Source: Favolaschia claudopus
Lineage: Eukaryota; Basidiomycota; Agaricomycetes; Agaricales; Mycenaceae
DNA length: 64,000 bases
Assembly (NCBI GenBank): GCA_037176885.1
Contig: JAWWNJ010000039.1
Coordinates: forward strand, 682,001-746,000
Direction of reading: 5' to 3'
Shown piece after piece: positions 1-10,331 of the stretch. Within the stretch, counting starts at the first letter, position 1. Every line of letters starts with the position of its first letter. The notes beneath the pieces are model-generated. The model had not been told where the DNA came from. It saw nothing but the letters and a program-made list of their open reading frames with translations, and searched no databases. The translations under genes were made by a program, and so were the position numbers.

Positions 1-1026
1 TCGGAGAAAATACCTGTGCAACGGTAATTTCACTGAAGAGGCCAATCTTGAGAGTCCGTTTGATTTTGGGGTCAAACCAGATACCTGTCCAACATATTTC
101 CAAAATTTTCCGAATTACTGTGTACGAGTCTTGTGCCAGTCCACGGAATATTGAGAAGAAGGCGTCTCTATGTTGCTCAAGAAAGATGCTCTTCAACTGC
201 GTCGAGTTGTCTTGTTCGACAAAAGATAGACAGAATAGGATATAAAGTGTTCTAATATCTATGAACGGTAAGTGAGAGTACGCAGACTAGCGTATCAATC
301 GTACCGGGCTTGGCGAGGGGGTCGGCAGAATCATCCGCCTTGGATTTTCGACGCATGTTCAAAAGTTTCGGGAGAGACTGGAGAGTACTTTCAGTGCTCC
401 TTGAATAACAGAAGAACAGCTTGCGGCACACACTTTCGTCTCCCAAGCAAATGACTCCAAGATTGACTTGCGTTCTCGACCTCCACCGAATGCAGACATA
501 CTATTGAACAGTTTCATTGTGACCAACAAAAGTTCCGTATGTGAACCGCCCAGGTACGAGTTGAGCTTCTTCACCCATGGGGGTGTAAGCAGAGTGCGTA
601 GAATGGGATATCCTGCCGCATGAAATGTGTAGTGGGCGGATAGCAGCGTCAGAAGAGACGCGAGAAGGGATAGAATAGGCGTGATTGAGGCCGGTTGGCG
701 GACATTAGAATTTTCCCAGATTGTGAAAAGGTCCTGAGCTCCTGGTGACGCGTCGAGCCATTTTTGCGCGAGAAGTAAACGAGTATCTTGAGGTGAAATA
801 GGGTCCTCGTTTGGCCATACAGAGAACTGATTTCTCAAGTTGGTAAGGGCTTCATACGAGGAACCCCTGGTCAACGGAACATCAATACAAATGAGTAAAA
901 TATCGAACTACCTTGAGATATGTCCTCTGGGTTTTGTGAACGAAGCGCAGTCCGGATTTCATCCGAATTCGCGAATTTTCGAGCGGGTTTTCCGGTTTTT
1001 TGTCGTTTTGGTGGAGGTTCAGGCAT
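1..1026 (-). CDS. URB1: Nucleolar pre-ribosomal-associated protein 1 (Npa1/Urb1), N-terminal part, cut by the left edge
   Basis: Large nucleolar scaffold needed for early 60S ribosomal subunit assembly. Four exons are visible on the minus strand: 1026-912, 849-434, 377-305 and 258-14, joined by GT-AG introns that keep one reading frame; another donor follows at 13 and the gene leaves the window. The start ATG at 1026 opens a basic, NLS-like stretch (PPPKRQKTGKPARK) followed by Urb1 N-terminal helices, including LTNLRNQFSVWPNEDP and DIRTLYILFCLSFVEQD. These match my knowledge of the family's N-terminal domain. The acceptor for exon 2 (849) was chosen because the nearer AG at 867 breaks the frame. 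The promoter lies to the right and is interrupted by the LINE insertion at 1243. Identification is good; most of the protein is outside the window. Confidence 0.85.
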
Positions 1027-1228
1027 ATTTGGCCCTGTGTGGCTGTGACTTCGGAGGTCTGTCGCGATCACGTGCATATGTCCCCGTCCTCTCTTTGCTT
1101 CTCCTTCTTGCCTTCCGTCCCCCAAAGTTCTCTGAAATGGCCTCATAGCTTGCAACGGCTGTATTTCCCGATTTTTCGACGCCGTCAACAGCGGCGAACA
1201 CGGATCTCAACCACTTCGAAATTTAAGC

Positions 1229-1242
1229 GCATGAGTCACGCG
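1229..1242. repeat. Left target-site duplication of the LINE insertion
   Basis: The 14-mer GCATGAGTCACGCG occurs here and again exactly at 2803-2816, immediately after the poly(A) tail. A perfect 14-bp direct repeat flanking an A-tailed element is the footprint of target-primed reverse transcription. It contains TGAGTCA, a bZIP/Gcn4-type site. Confidence 0.93.
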
Positions 1243-2802
1243 GTCAGGTCTCTCTTGTCCGGAACCATCACCGTCACGATTCTTCCCACGGCCAAAATTT
1301 TGCTGGGATGCAAGGCGAGCGTACCCTTCCCCGCCCCCCAGCTACGGGCCTTCGGCGCCCAAGGCCACCGGACTCCCCTCCCCGTCCTCTACAGAAGTCT
1401 CGAAACGATTCCATTACCAAGTCCCCACATTCGTCCCGCGTAATCAAGAAAGGCCGAGCTGATGGTCCTGACGCATCACCCGCCACCGTCTCCAGCGGCA
1501 CCACGACCAACCAACCAGTCACCCCCACCCCCCGCCATGACCACGCCCCAAACTCAGCGCCCCCGCAGGCCACCGTCCCTCAGTCCCACACAACGATCGA
1601 CTACCTGTCCACCAAGCTCAGAAAGGAAGCAACGGCTTTTCTGGAGACACGCCGTGAATTCCAACAATGCATACAAGACCATTACATAGATAACCCTGTG
1701 GAGATTCCCCAAGGCACGGAGGACAACCTTGCAGCCCTCATCCCCTTGCTTATCGAGATCACTGAAACTCTTGAACCTTGGACATCAAACTACAAGCGCC
1801 TCGTCACTCCCGAACCCGACCCGGAACCCAGCATGGCTCCTGTAAGCCCACCCAGCCCCACCACATTTGCAGAGGCCGTCAAGGCAAAACCTGTGCACCC
1901 ACATACCTCCCAGCCGAAGCGCCCCTCACGTCCCGCTCCTAAACGGAGCCCAATGGGGTCGCCCAAACCGACGATTCCATCCACGCGGTTGATCATTGAC
2001 CTGTCCAACGCCCACCCCACGAAGAAACCACACCCCGATCCACTATGCAGGGCCATCAACAGCGTCTTAGATGGTCGGCTAGCGGTTAGCGCCACCTCCA
2101 TGTCCCAGAGTGGCAACCTCGTTCTCCACGGAACTGCGCCAGCTTGCTCAGCCCAGGCGCTCGCAGCTCACCGCTCGCTGCTATGGAGGACCATTGCTCC
2201 ACTTCTGGGATGCGCCCCCGATGCTGAGCCACCCATCTACCCCGCAGACCCATGGCACAAGGTGGTTTTCCACCGAGTGCCAATCTTGGAGGAGGGAGGG
2301 CTTCCGCACTCTCGCGACTTTGTGCGCGAGCTGGCGAAACGCAACCAACTTCCAGGTGCACAGTATCGAATTGGTAATGTCCGTTTCCTTCACAAGCGGG
2401 ATAGTATCCCCCAGTCGGAAGTGTCTGTCCGCGTGGACTTCATCGAGGAGGAGGATGCGCGTCGCTTCTTACGTGACGGCATCTTTCTCTATGGATCACA
2501 TTGTCGGGCCACCCCGTACAAAGCTCGGGCTCCAAGCGGACGGCGCCCCCCGAGGTAATGGCTGACTGCCACTTATGCCCCATTTTTTCTTCACCTATGG
2601 TTCCTATGTCGAGTTATCGTTCTCACCGTCGATGGAAGCGCTCACCCACCTACTCCAAGACTATACTCTACCAACCACGGTCGAATCCTCACTAGAATTA
2701 CTTCTTACTTATTTATCGCCCTCCGGGCACCGCGTCTTAGTAGTTGGTTTACTTGTTGCGGTATAGAAATGCTGATAAAAAAATAAAAAAAAAAAAAAAA
2801 AA
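1243..2802 (+). mobile_element. Non-LTR retrotransposon (LINE), ORF1-only, with poly(A) tail
   Basis: A 1.56-kb insertion bounded by a perfect 14-bp target-site duplication and ending in an A-rich tail at 2776-2802 (AAAAAAATAAAAA...). It holds one gag-like ORF1 (1308-2558) followed by only about 217 nt of 3' untranslated sequence. No endonuclease or reverse-transcriptase ORF2 is present. The architecture therefore resembles the ORF1-only 'half-a-LINE' (HAL1) type known in mammals, or an internally deleted copy. ORF1 has no stops or frameshifts, so the copy may be recent. It sits between the divergent URB1 and peroxiredoxin genes and splits their shared upstream region. Confidence 0.88.
1308..2558 (+). 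CDS. LINE ORF1 (gag-like) protein
   Basis: Intronless 416-codon ORF. The N-terminal half is Pro/Ser/Thr/Arg-rich and probably disordered. A short alpha-helical patch (about 95-160, around LRKEATAFLETRREFQQCIQ) could mediate self-association. The C-terminal half (about 220-400) has the order typical of fungal LINE ORF1 proteins: TRLIIDLSNAHP, then WHKVVFHRVPI, then RIGNVRFLHKRD and VRVDFIEEEDARRFLRDGIF, resembling an RRM-like nucleic-acid-binding fold. No CCHC zinc knuckle is visible. The ATG at 1308 is the first usable one in the frame inside the element. Predicted role: ribonucleoprotein formation with element RNA. The protein could be mobilised only if RT is supplied in trans. Confidence 0.75.
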   Translation: MQGERTLPRPPATGLRRPRPPDSPPRPLQKSRNDSITKSPHSSRVIKKGRADGPDASPATVSSGTTTNQPVTPTPRHDHAPNSAPPQATVPQSHTTIDYLSTKLRKEATAFLETRREFQQCIQDHYIDNPVEIPQGTEDNLAALIPLLIEITETLEPWTSNYKRLVTPEPDPEPSMAPVSPPSPTTFAEAVKAKPVHPHTSQPKRPSRPAPKRSPMGSPKPTIPSTRLIIDLSNAHPTKKPHPDPLCRAINSVLDGRLAVSATSMSQSGNLVLHGTAPACSAQALAAHRSLLWRTIAPLLGCAPDAEPPIYPADPWHKVVFHRVPILEEGGLPHSRDFVRELAKRNQLPGAQYRIGNVRFLHKRDSIPQSEVSVRVDFIEEEDARRFLRDGIFLYGSHCRATPYKARAPSGRRPPR

Positions 2803-2816
2803 GCATGAGTCACGCG
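2803..2816. repeat. Right target-site duplication of the LINE insertion
   Basis: Perfect copy of the 14-mer at 1229-1242, directly after the poly(A) tail. It fixes the 3' boundary of the element at 2802. Confidence 0.93.
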
Positions 2817-3195
2817 CATTGAAATCTAAAAGTTTTAGGGATGTCACCTCTGAAGGCATCCCGCCGCTCGTAGGCCGTACGTGGGTCGCTCCGTTGCTGG
2901 AAGCTTTGCGTTGCAGCTCAGTCGCAACCCGACATTGACTCGTAGATTCGGTCCTTTGAATCACTGGCGACACTAACCTCCGCCTCTTCAAGTTGAAGCC
3001 GGCCGAGAACATCGAGAAGGGCCGGTCATCGCTAGCCGCGGTGTAGCCTTGACTGGAATGCATTCAGCCACGAGGCCGATGCCAGAATTCGTCATTCACA
3101 GATCAAACGCCTATGAGAAAAGAAGCTTCTTTCTCATATAAACATTTCCAGGCTTGGATTGCCCGTGAGACCCCTCTTCAACCTGAGCGCCCTAC

Positions 3196-3922
3196 ATGTC
3201 GCATCGTACCCTCATTGGAAAGCCTGCCCCAGCAATCACACTGAACAACCATGACGGAGAGAGCTTCACTCTGACTCCTGGTGGGAAAGGATTGCCCACA
3301 GTGGTGTTCTTCTATCCTAAAGCTGGTGCGTTGGATGGCGGATTCGAAATCTCATGCGATATCGAGTCTACTTCTAGGTTCATACGGCTGCACTAAGGAA
3401 GCCTGCCAATTTCGCGATGCAGTTAGCGAAAAAGACCTATACAAGCCTGAAAAGGTGGAACTTGTTGGAGTCAGCCCGGATCCCGTCGAGAAGCAAAAAG
3501 CATTCGTCGAGAAAAACAAGCTCACGGTATACATTTCTGCTTTCATTTTGGCGTACCTTGCTGAGTGAAGCCTAGTATCCTGTGCTCTCCGATCCTAAAG
3601 GTGAAGCCGCGAAGGCTTACGGCGTGGGGAAAGGCTTATTTGGCTTCGCCGATGTCGCGAGAGTGACCTTTGTTATCGATGCCAAAGGCAATATCAGGTA
3701 CGCCTTGAAGTGAGGTTGTTCTCTTTCATCAAATGATATTCTCGCAGAGACACTTTGGAAGGAACGCTCAACTACGGAGCACATTCCAAGTTTGTGACGA
3801 AGTGGCTAGACAAGCTCAAAGCGGAGAGCGAGAAGGAACAAGCACCTGCTGAGACTGCTCCAGCAACTGTGGAAGTCCCTGCTGTTCCAGCGGTCGATAC
3901 GCTAGCTGCGCCCGCGGCTTGA
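3196..3922 (+). CDS. Peroxiredoxin, BCP/PrxQ type (AhpC-TSA family)
   Basis: Thiol peroxidase reducing hydroperoxides. Four exons (3196-3325, 3378-3526, 3576-3697, 3748-3922) give 191 aa. N-terminal IGKPAPAITLNNHDGESFTL and VVFFYPKAG are classic thioredoxin-fold peroxiredoxin segments. The active site GCTKEACQFRD has the peroxidatic Cys and a second Cys five residues on, the arrangement of atypical 2-Cys BCP enzymes. YPVLSDPKGEAAKAYGV and RVTFVIDAKGNI complete the domain. After the domain comes an acidic then Ala/Pro/Val-rich tail of about 35 residues. The nearest yeast equivalent would be nuclear Dot5, but no clear nuclear signal is seen, so location is open. It is divergent from URB1, with the LINE between them. 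Confidence 0.92.
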
Positions 3923-4050
3923 GTCACAAGGAACCTACTTCACGACCCCTCTATGACCTATAGCCTCGTTCGATATAATCTGTAGTCACCTACACCGACA
4001 TTCTTGTTATTCTGGGTTCAGTCTCGGTGTAGGCTGTGGTGTGCATTTCG

Positions 4051-5654
4051 TTATTCCGCTCGGAATTCAATTGAAATATTTTGACGTACTACGACATCAA
4101 CGTTGTGCATCGCGGGATTTGCATGCCACTTCGATGAGAGCCGTCTAGCTACGATCCTGCCTGCGCGGATTGTGGTGCGGTCGTAGCCGGGATTTAGAGC
4201 AGCAGACTGGAGATTAGGCGTATCGTGAAGAATAACAAAATCAGCAGGATCATCCGGACTGATACAGAGGTCCCGAGCAATGTTCTCTTGCCCGATTGCG
4301 CGCTTCGAGGTCAAAGTAACGGACCTCTATAGCGAACTGAGCGCTCAAACAGTAGTATCATCAGGATGCGGGCGTACGATGAGGGACCCTAGATCGCTGG
4401 GAGTGGCCGATTGGAACAAGGCCGCACCGAATACACAGAGCGAAAGTGGATCGAGGGACCCTTGAGGTGTGAAAGCATTCTGCACATTGTTGACAGACAT
4501 GGCCATCTCGATGTTGTATTTATTCGCAATATACGGAATTCTAAGAGTACTGCGGGGCGGGCCCAGGGGTGCATCAGTGTCTTGTCTCCCAAGCATGTAG
4601 ATGTCACTTTGAGGAAGCCCGACGAATACAATAGGGAGTTCCCCAATGGCCGCGACAAGATCAGTCCACTGAGTGGGAGTGAACAGCTGTAGACGCGTCG
4701 CGTGTCCGATTGTAATTCTTGATTCGCGAGACCAGGAGAGTTTCTTCGCCTCGGAGATCACCTCGTAAATGAGAGGTTCAGAGGAGGGATCCAGATTGTA
4801 ATCGAGGTGGAAGTCCACTTGGCATCCATGTTTCTGAGCAAGCTTCAAGATGAGGGCGATATTGGCTTTGGCTTGCTGTACGGTCGGTTCGACGTAAGGA
4901 GCAGAGCCAACAACCCGGACGTCTCGAGTTTCTACAGCCTGAACAAGAAGATCTAAGTTGCGGCCTGGTTCTCGATGGTTTGGACCCTCGAAGAGAGGGT
5001 CCTGTGCGAATGCTACAGTAACCGTTGAACAATCAGCAGAGTTAACGCTACCAGTGCGACATTACCAGCCAATTGAACGTCACAGGCATGACTGAAATCC
5101 TTGCGCAGTCTCGCACCGACGTCAAAACACATAAATTTTACTGTTGCGTCGATTTCGACATGAGCACGCATGGAAGTAACTCCACACTCGAGACTTTCGC
5201 GGATGAGCTTGCAGCCCCGATTGTAAAGATCTTCTTCGTTGAATGAGCCCTTGGCCGCGTTGGTAACTTGTAAAGCCTCCGCAAAATTGCTGCATGTTAG
5301 CACTTTCAGTTTGATCGAACTTGTTCGGTAAAAGGTAAGTAAGTACCCAGTCTGCAGCATACATCGGTCGAGAATGAAGCACTTGTCGAGGTGGATGTGG
5401 GAATGGCATAATCTAACGATATCTTTCTCCGTGATTTCTGATCGTAATACGAACAGGAGCACCTACGAAGGCAAGAGGAGGCCGCCTTGCGCGTCGATGT
5501 CGAAAGTTGCAGGTACACCATCCGAATGAAGACGATGGATGCTCGAAACGCGTCCCTCAGAGCACACAACGGTGCACAGGTCAGCAGTATGAGCAGGATC
5601 TGAGTGAGCTAGCCGGACGTTTGTGATAACCAAAGTTGAAGACGCGTTTGCCAT
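4051..5654 (-). CDS. Metal-dependent amidohydrolase (cytosine-deaminase-like)
   Basis: Predicted hydrolase of cyclic or linear amide/amidine substrates, in the CodA-like branch of the amidohydrolase superfamily. The start ATG at 5654 begins MANASSTLVITNVRL, followed by a beta-sandwich strand and QGGLLLPSLCHSHIHLDKC, which carries the HxH metal pair. Later motifs are VDFHLDYNLD (metal His), TIGHATRL (metal His) and SVNNVQNAFTPQG (catalytic region). Five short introns are needed. The last joins GSLI to RSVTLTSKRAIG across an in-frame stop near 4345, so that stop is intronic. Another intron has a textbook branch site, CTAAC, before its acceptor. It is divergently transcribed from the dienelactone hydrolase 213 bp away, suggesting shared control. 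The exact substrate cannot be told from sequence. Confidence 0.88.
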
Positions 5655-5867
5655 CGCGCCGACTGTTGCTGGCTTACGGAGTCCGTCAGCAGTATTACGC
5701 GGCAGCAATACTTTCGCGCATCATTTCTTTGGGAATTTTCGGAATACTCCCGTCGGCCGAAACCGGTTTGCCCTTTGCCCGGACCTACCCACACTGAGCT
5801 GCTAATTATAACTGACTATAAGATGTAGGCGTTCTTCTGTGAACTTACACCCTCGCTTGCTGCGACT
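5655..5867. promoter_or_regulatory. Divergent promoter between amidohydrolase and dienelactone hydrolase
   Basis: The start codons of the two hydrolases lie only 213 bp apart and point away from each other, so this interval must hold both promoters and both 5' UTRs. I see no clear TATA element in a standard position. Confidence 0.6.
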
Positions 5868-7251
5868 ATGAGCTGCCCAGACTGCTTCACTGGTTCTGTT
5901 CTTGAAGGCACCCCCACCGGTGTAATTTCTGACATCGATTCTGCGTATTTTGCCTCCGGCTCTCCCGACGGAAACTCCGACACAAAGCGAACCATTATCG
6001 TGCTAACTGACATCTTCGGTCTCTGGGCCCTCCTAACACAAGTATCTCCAAGAATGCTTATCAGGCTTCCTACTAGGTCTCAAGTTGAACAACCCAAAAA
6101 TTATCGCCGACCAATTTGCTCTCCATCTCAAGGTTTGTATTCAGCGTTAAATGTTATATCTCGACTTGAATACACATCCGCATTCAGTGCGATGTCTGGG
6201 TTCCTGATTTCTTCCAAGGTTTGTCTTCGCAAGAAATAGTCGAACTTTCAACGGTTCTAAACTCGTCCGCCCAGGCCACCCGCCTGTCAACGAATTCCAG
6301 ATGAAGGTATTTAACCATCTACGTGTTGATCTTGATCCTCAGCAAAATAACATCCTTCTCTTCAGTCTCTTCCGGACAGAGCAGGCAAGAAGTTAGGGGC
6401 CTTTGGGCTGCTGAGGACAATTGCAGTCGCTCTTCCCAGCATCCCCTCCTTCATTTCGAACCGTGGCTCTGTAGTCGACGCCCGAGTCGTCTCGGTACCT
6501 GCTATCTGTGACCTCTGTCAGCTCTGAATTAACATGTCCCTAGTTCATCAAGAAGATCCAGGAGCAAAAGAAGTACGAGAAAATAGGTGTCATTGGGTAC
6601 GTCGCCCCAAGATTTTCTGGCGTTCAAGCCTCATACATAGTATACCAGCTACTGTTTCGGCGGTGGTATCGCGTCTCGTGTTGGAGCCGCGACTAACATC
6701 TTCGATTCCATCGTTCTGGCCCACCCAGGAAACCCGACCGACGCCGAGATTAACGCCATCAAGGTTGGTTTGCCGTGTCTCTGAGGTTCCCGCCTCGATT
6801 CTGATAATTAGTCAAGGCTCCCACTGCTTGGGCACAGCCGGAAGGTAGGAAAAGGCGCACCTTGTAAAGCACTTTCTTGTAACTCTCTGCTAGAGGACAT
6901 GGGGATCAGCGCCGAGAGATTGAAGAAAATCGAAGAGCTGTATGCATCACGGAAGGGCAAGGACACATACGTCGACTACGAAATTCAAGTCTACAAAGGT
7001 ATCTGCAACTTCTTCTCTCCGTGTGTTGCCTAGACTGACTTGCACTCTAGGATGCGGTACGACTTGAGTTTCTTCTGATCGGATGGAAATGACTAGGTTG
7101 TCCAGCTCATGGCTTTGCGGCGCGTCCGAATTTCGCGTATCCCGACGTCAAGGCAGGCTTCGAGGGGGCGTTCAAGCAAGCTGTTGAGTGGTACAACAAG
7201 ACCATTCCCGGACAAGCAGTGAGTGGCAGTCAACATCTTTCTGTACGTTGA
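5868..7251 (+). CDS. Dienelactone hydrolase family protein
   Basis: Alpha/beta-hydrolase of the carboxymethylenebutenolidase family. Eleven coding exons add up to 283 aa. N-terminal MSCPDCFTGSVLEGTPTG is typical of fungal members. The nucleophile motif is GYCFGGG (Cys instead of Ser), and CAHGFAARPNF supplies the catalytic His. The Asp of the triad is expected between them. Exons are very short, and a 6-nt exon (GATGCG, 7051-7056) is required to give the family-length KGCAHGF. A single-intron alternative using acceptor 7096 would give KGCPAHGF, one residue longer. The stop at 7251 follows a possible GTGAGT donor at 7219, so the last few residues are less certain. Substrate unknown. Head-to-head with the amidohydrolase. 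Confidence 0.88.
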
Positions 7252-7940
7252 ATCCACACAATCGTTAGTGAGACGCGTTTCGCTGGGTCTTGGTATGGTT
7301 GCTTTAGTCTTTATTTCATCGCGGAGTACTTCAGTTACGGTAGTTTATATGGCTCGTTGCAATTTCGATCTCACGATGCACCTCTCCATTGGAACGTCCG
7401 ACCAGAGAACACCGTGTTGCTCCTTCCTCGGCTCGGGAATTTAGTGGATTCGCAATGGAAGGAGACCAGGTTAGCGGCATGATGAGATTCGGTCCGAATG
7501 AGAGGTCGCAAACTCCGTAGCGGGTTTTGGTAACCTGGTGGGGCGTAAATGACGAATAAGATGTGGCGGCTGTAGCTGTGTTCCAGAGCGTCGCGCCGCA
7601 ATCGAAGCTTTGAACGGAGTTCTATGCTTTGCAGCCCGCAAAGTATCAATAGTTGAGTGGATTTTGATTTTGATTACCCGCAAAATGTACAGTATCGGAG
7701 TAAACGGGCTCGCACACGGCTCGGGGGAAGTCCCCACATGTCAAGTGGTTCTTCGAGTCCATAAAGTGACGGAGAAGAATGTGGACGCCAGTCTCAGTCA
7801 ACCGAGGACCGAGCGAACACGGTCTAGTAATGATTCCGATGCGCGCCACAGAGACACTATCCGGACATATTTTTCTGACCGCTCATGATTTCTAGACGGT
7901 GATGAGTTTAGGTGAGAGGCATATTGGGATAGTGTAGCGC
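7252..7940. other. Gene-free stretch between two convergent genes
   Basis: About 690 bp between the 3' ends of the dienelactone hydrolase and TIM9. The only ORFs are short, lack family features and cannot be joined by plausible introns. It presumably holds both 3' UTRs. Nothing else is recognised. Confidence 0.5.
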
Positions 7941-8309
7941 CTACGCACCGGCGTTCATCTCGGCGAACCGTGCACTAACGCGTTCTGAATGCTTCATGAA
8001 TTTTTCAGCGCAATTATTGACGCATTGTTCCTGTAAAAACGCAGGAGAGATGAATACGGTGTGTCTTAGCGCTGTAGTCGATATGCAGGACTTCTTTCGA
8101 GGATAGTGACTTGCTGGTAAAGTCGTTGCAGCATGTGTTGAAGCACTTTTCAACAAGTTTGCCGTACATCGTCAGGAAGCCTTGGAACTATAGAGACGAC
8201 GCTAAGCCAAAAAAGAGGCATAGTGGGCCAATGTAGGGAATACCTGGCGCTTCTCTACGAGCTTGTTGATATGGGCCTGTTCTGCATTTGAGAGGCCTGT
8301 AAAATCCAT
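7941..8309 (-). CDS. TIM9: Mitochondrial import inner membrane translocase subunit Tim9
   Basis: Small chaperone of the mitochondrial intermembrane space that, with Tim10, escorts hydrophobic precursors to the TIM22 complex. Three exons (8309-8244, 8187-8092, 8030-7941) give 83 aa, the usual size. The protein starts [20 protein letters not shown]. It has the twin CX3C signature, CFNTC and CVNNC, spaced by a helix-loop, and ends [21 protein letters not shown], which is diagnostic for Tim9 rather than Tim8/10/13. The middle exon ends at GAA|GTCCTG, a weak but frame-keeping donor. Confidence 0.95.
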
Positions 8310-8608
8310 ATGAGAGATGCGAGAAACGGGCTAGAATACGCTTACGTCATGGATCAAATCTTTTCATTGAAATTCAGCTTGTGCTCCTTTTGACTGGTCG
8401 ACACAAGGGTCGACGCCTAGATTCTTTGTCTCCAGCTTCTCAGTTCGGTTATCCCGCACGTTGCATCCTTAAGGCACCATACGGCACACTATTCTCGAGC
8501 TTCGCCAACATGACATCAACAAATAATCCGCGTATGGTGGAATCTCCAGCCTAGAAAAGTCCGAGTCACAAATCAACCCTTCTTTCCACAGTCCCAGATC
8601 CTCTCAGT
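8310..8608. promoter_or_regulatory. Divergent promoter between TIM9 and DAHP synthase
   Basis: A 299-bp interval between opposite start codons. A TGACTC core (read on the minus strand, 8563-8568) lies about 40 bp before the DAHP synthase ATG. It resembles a half Gcn4/Cpc1 general-control site, which would suit an aromatic amino acid gene, but one match of this length is weak evidence. Confidence 0.45.
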
Positions 8609-10077
<1,469 letters not shown>

Positions 10078-10331
10078 ACGAGTGGGGGGCACATGCGTGT
10101 AAACTCGGGACAAAATGCTAATCGTGTACACAAATTAGAATACAAGTTGTAACTTGTTACTGTACAAGTTATCACTCATCCGGCGCGGGCACTTTGCGGC
10201 GGACTCGTTTTCGCCGAGCCGGACATGAACGGCAAATCGACGTAATCAGCATTTGTGCTCGATGACGGTTCCGCCCGTTTTATTTAAGTGGCTATGGACT
10301 TTGGCGCTCATCTTCAGCCCTAGCCTCTACC

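Noticed and set aside
2640..2700. tRNA-like B-box (GGTCGAATCC) in the LINE 3' region, suggesting a SINE
   Set aside because: One base short of the consensus, no A-box at the right spacing, and the element contains a coding ORF1, so a Pol III-derived SINE is not supported.
4300..4350. Apparent stop near the amidohydrolase C-terminus
   Set aside because: A 53-nt intron with a GTACGC donor joins GSLI to RSVTLTSKRAIG and restores the family C-terminus.
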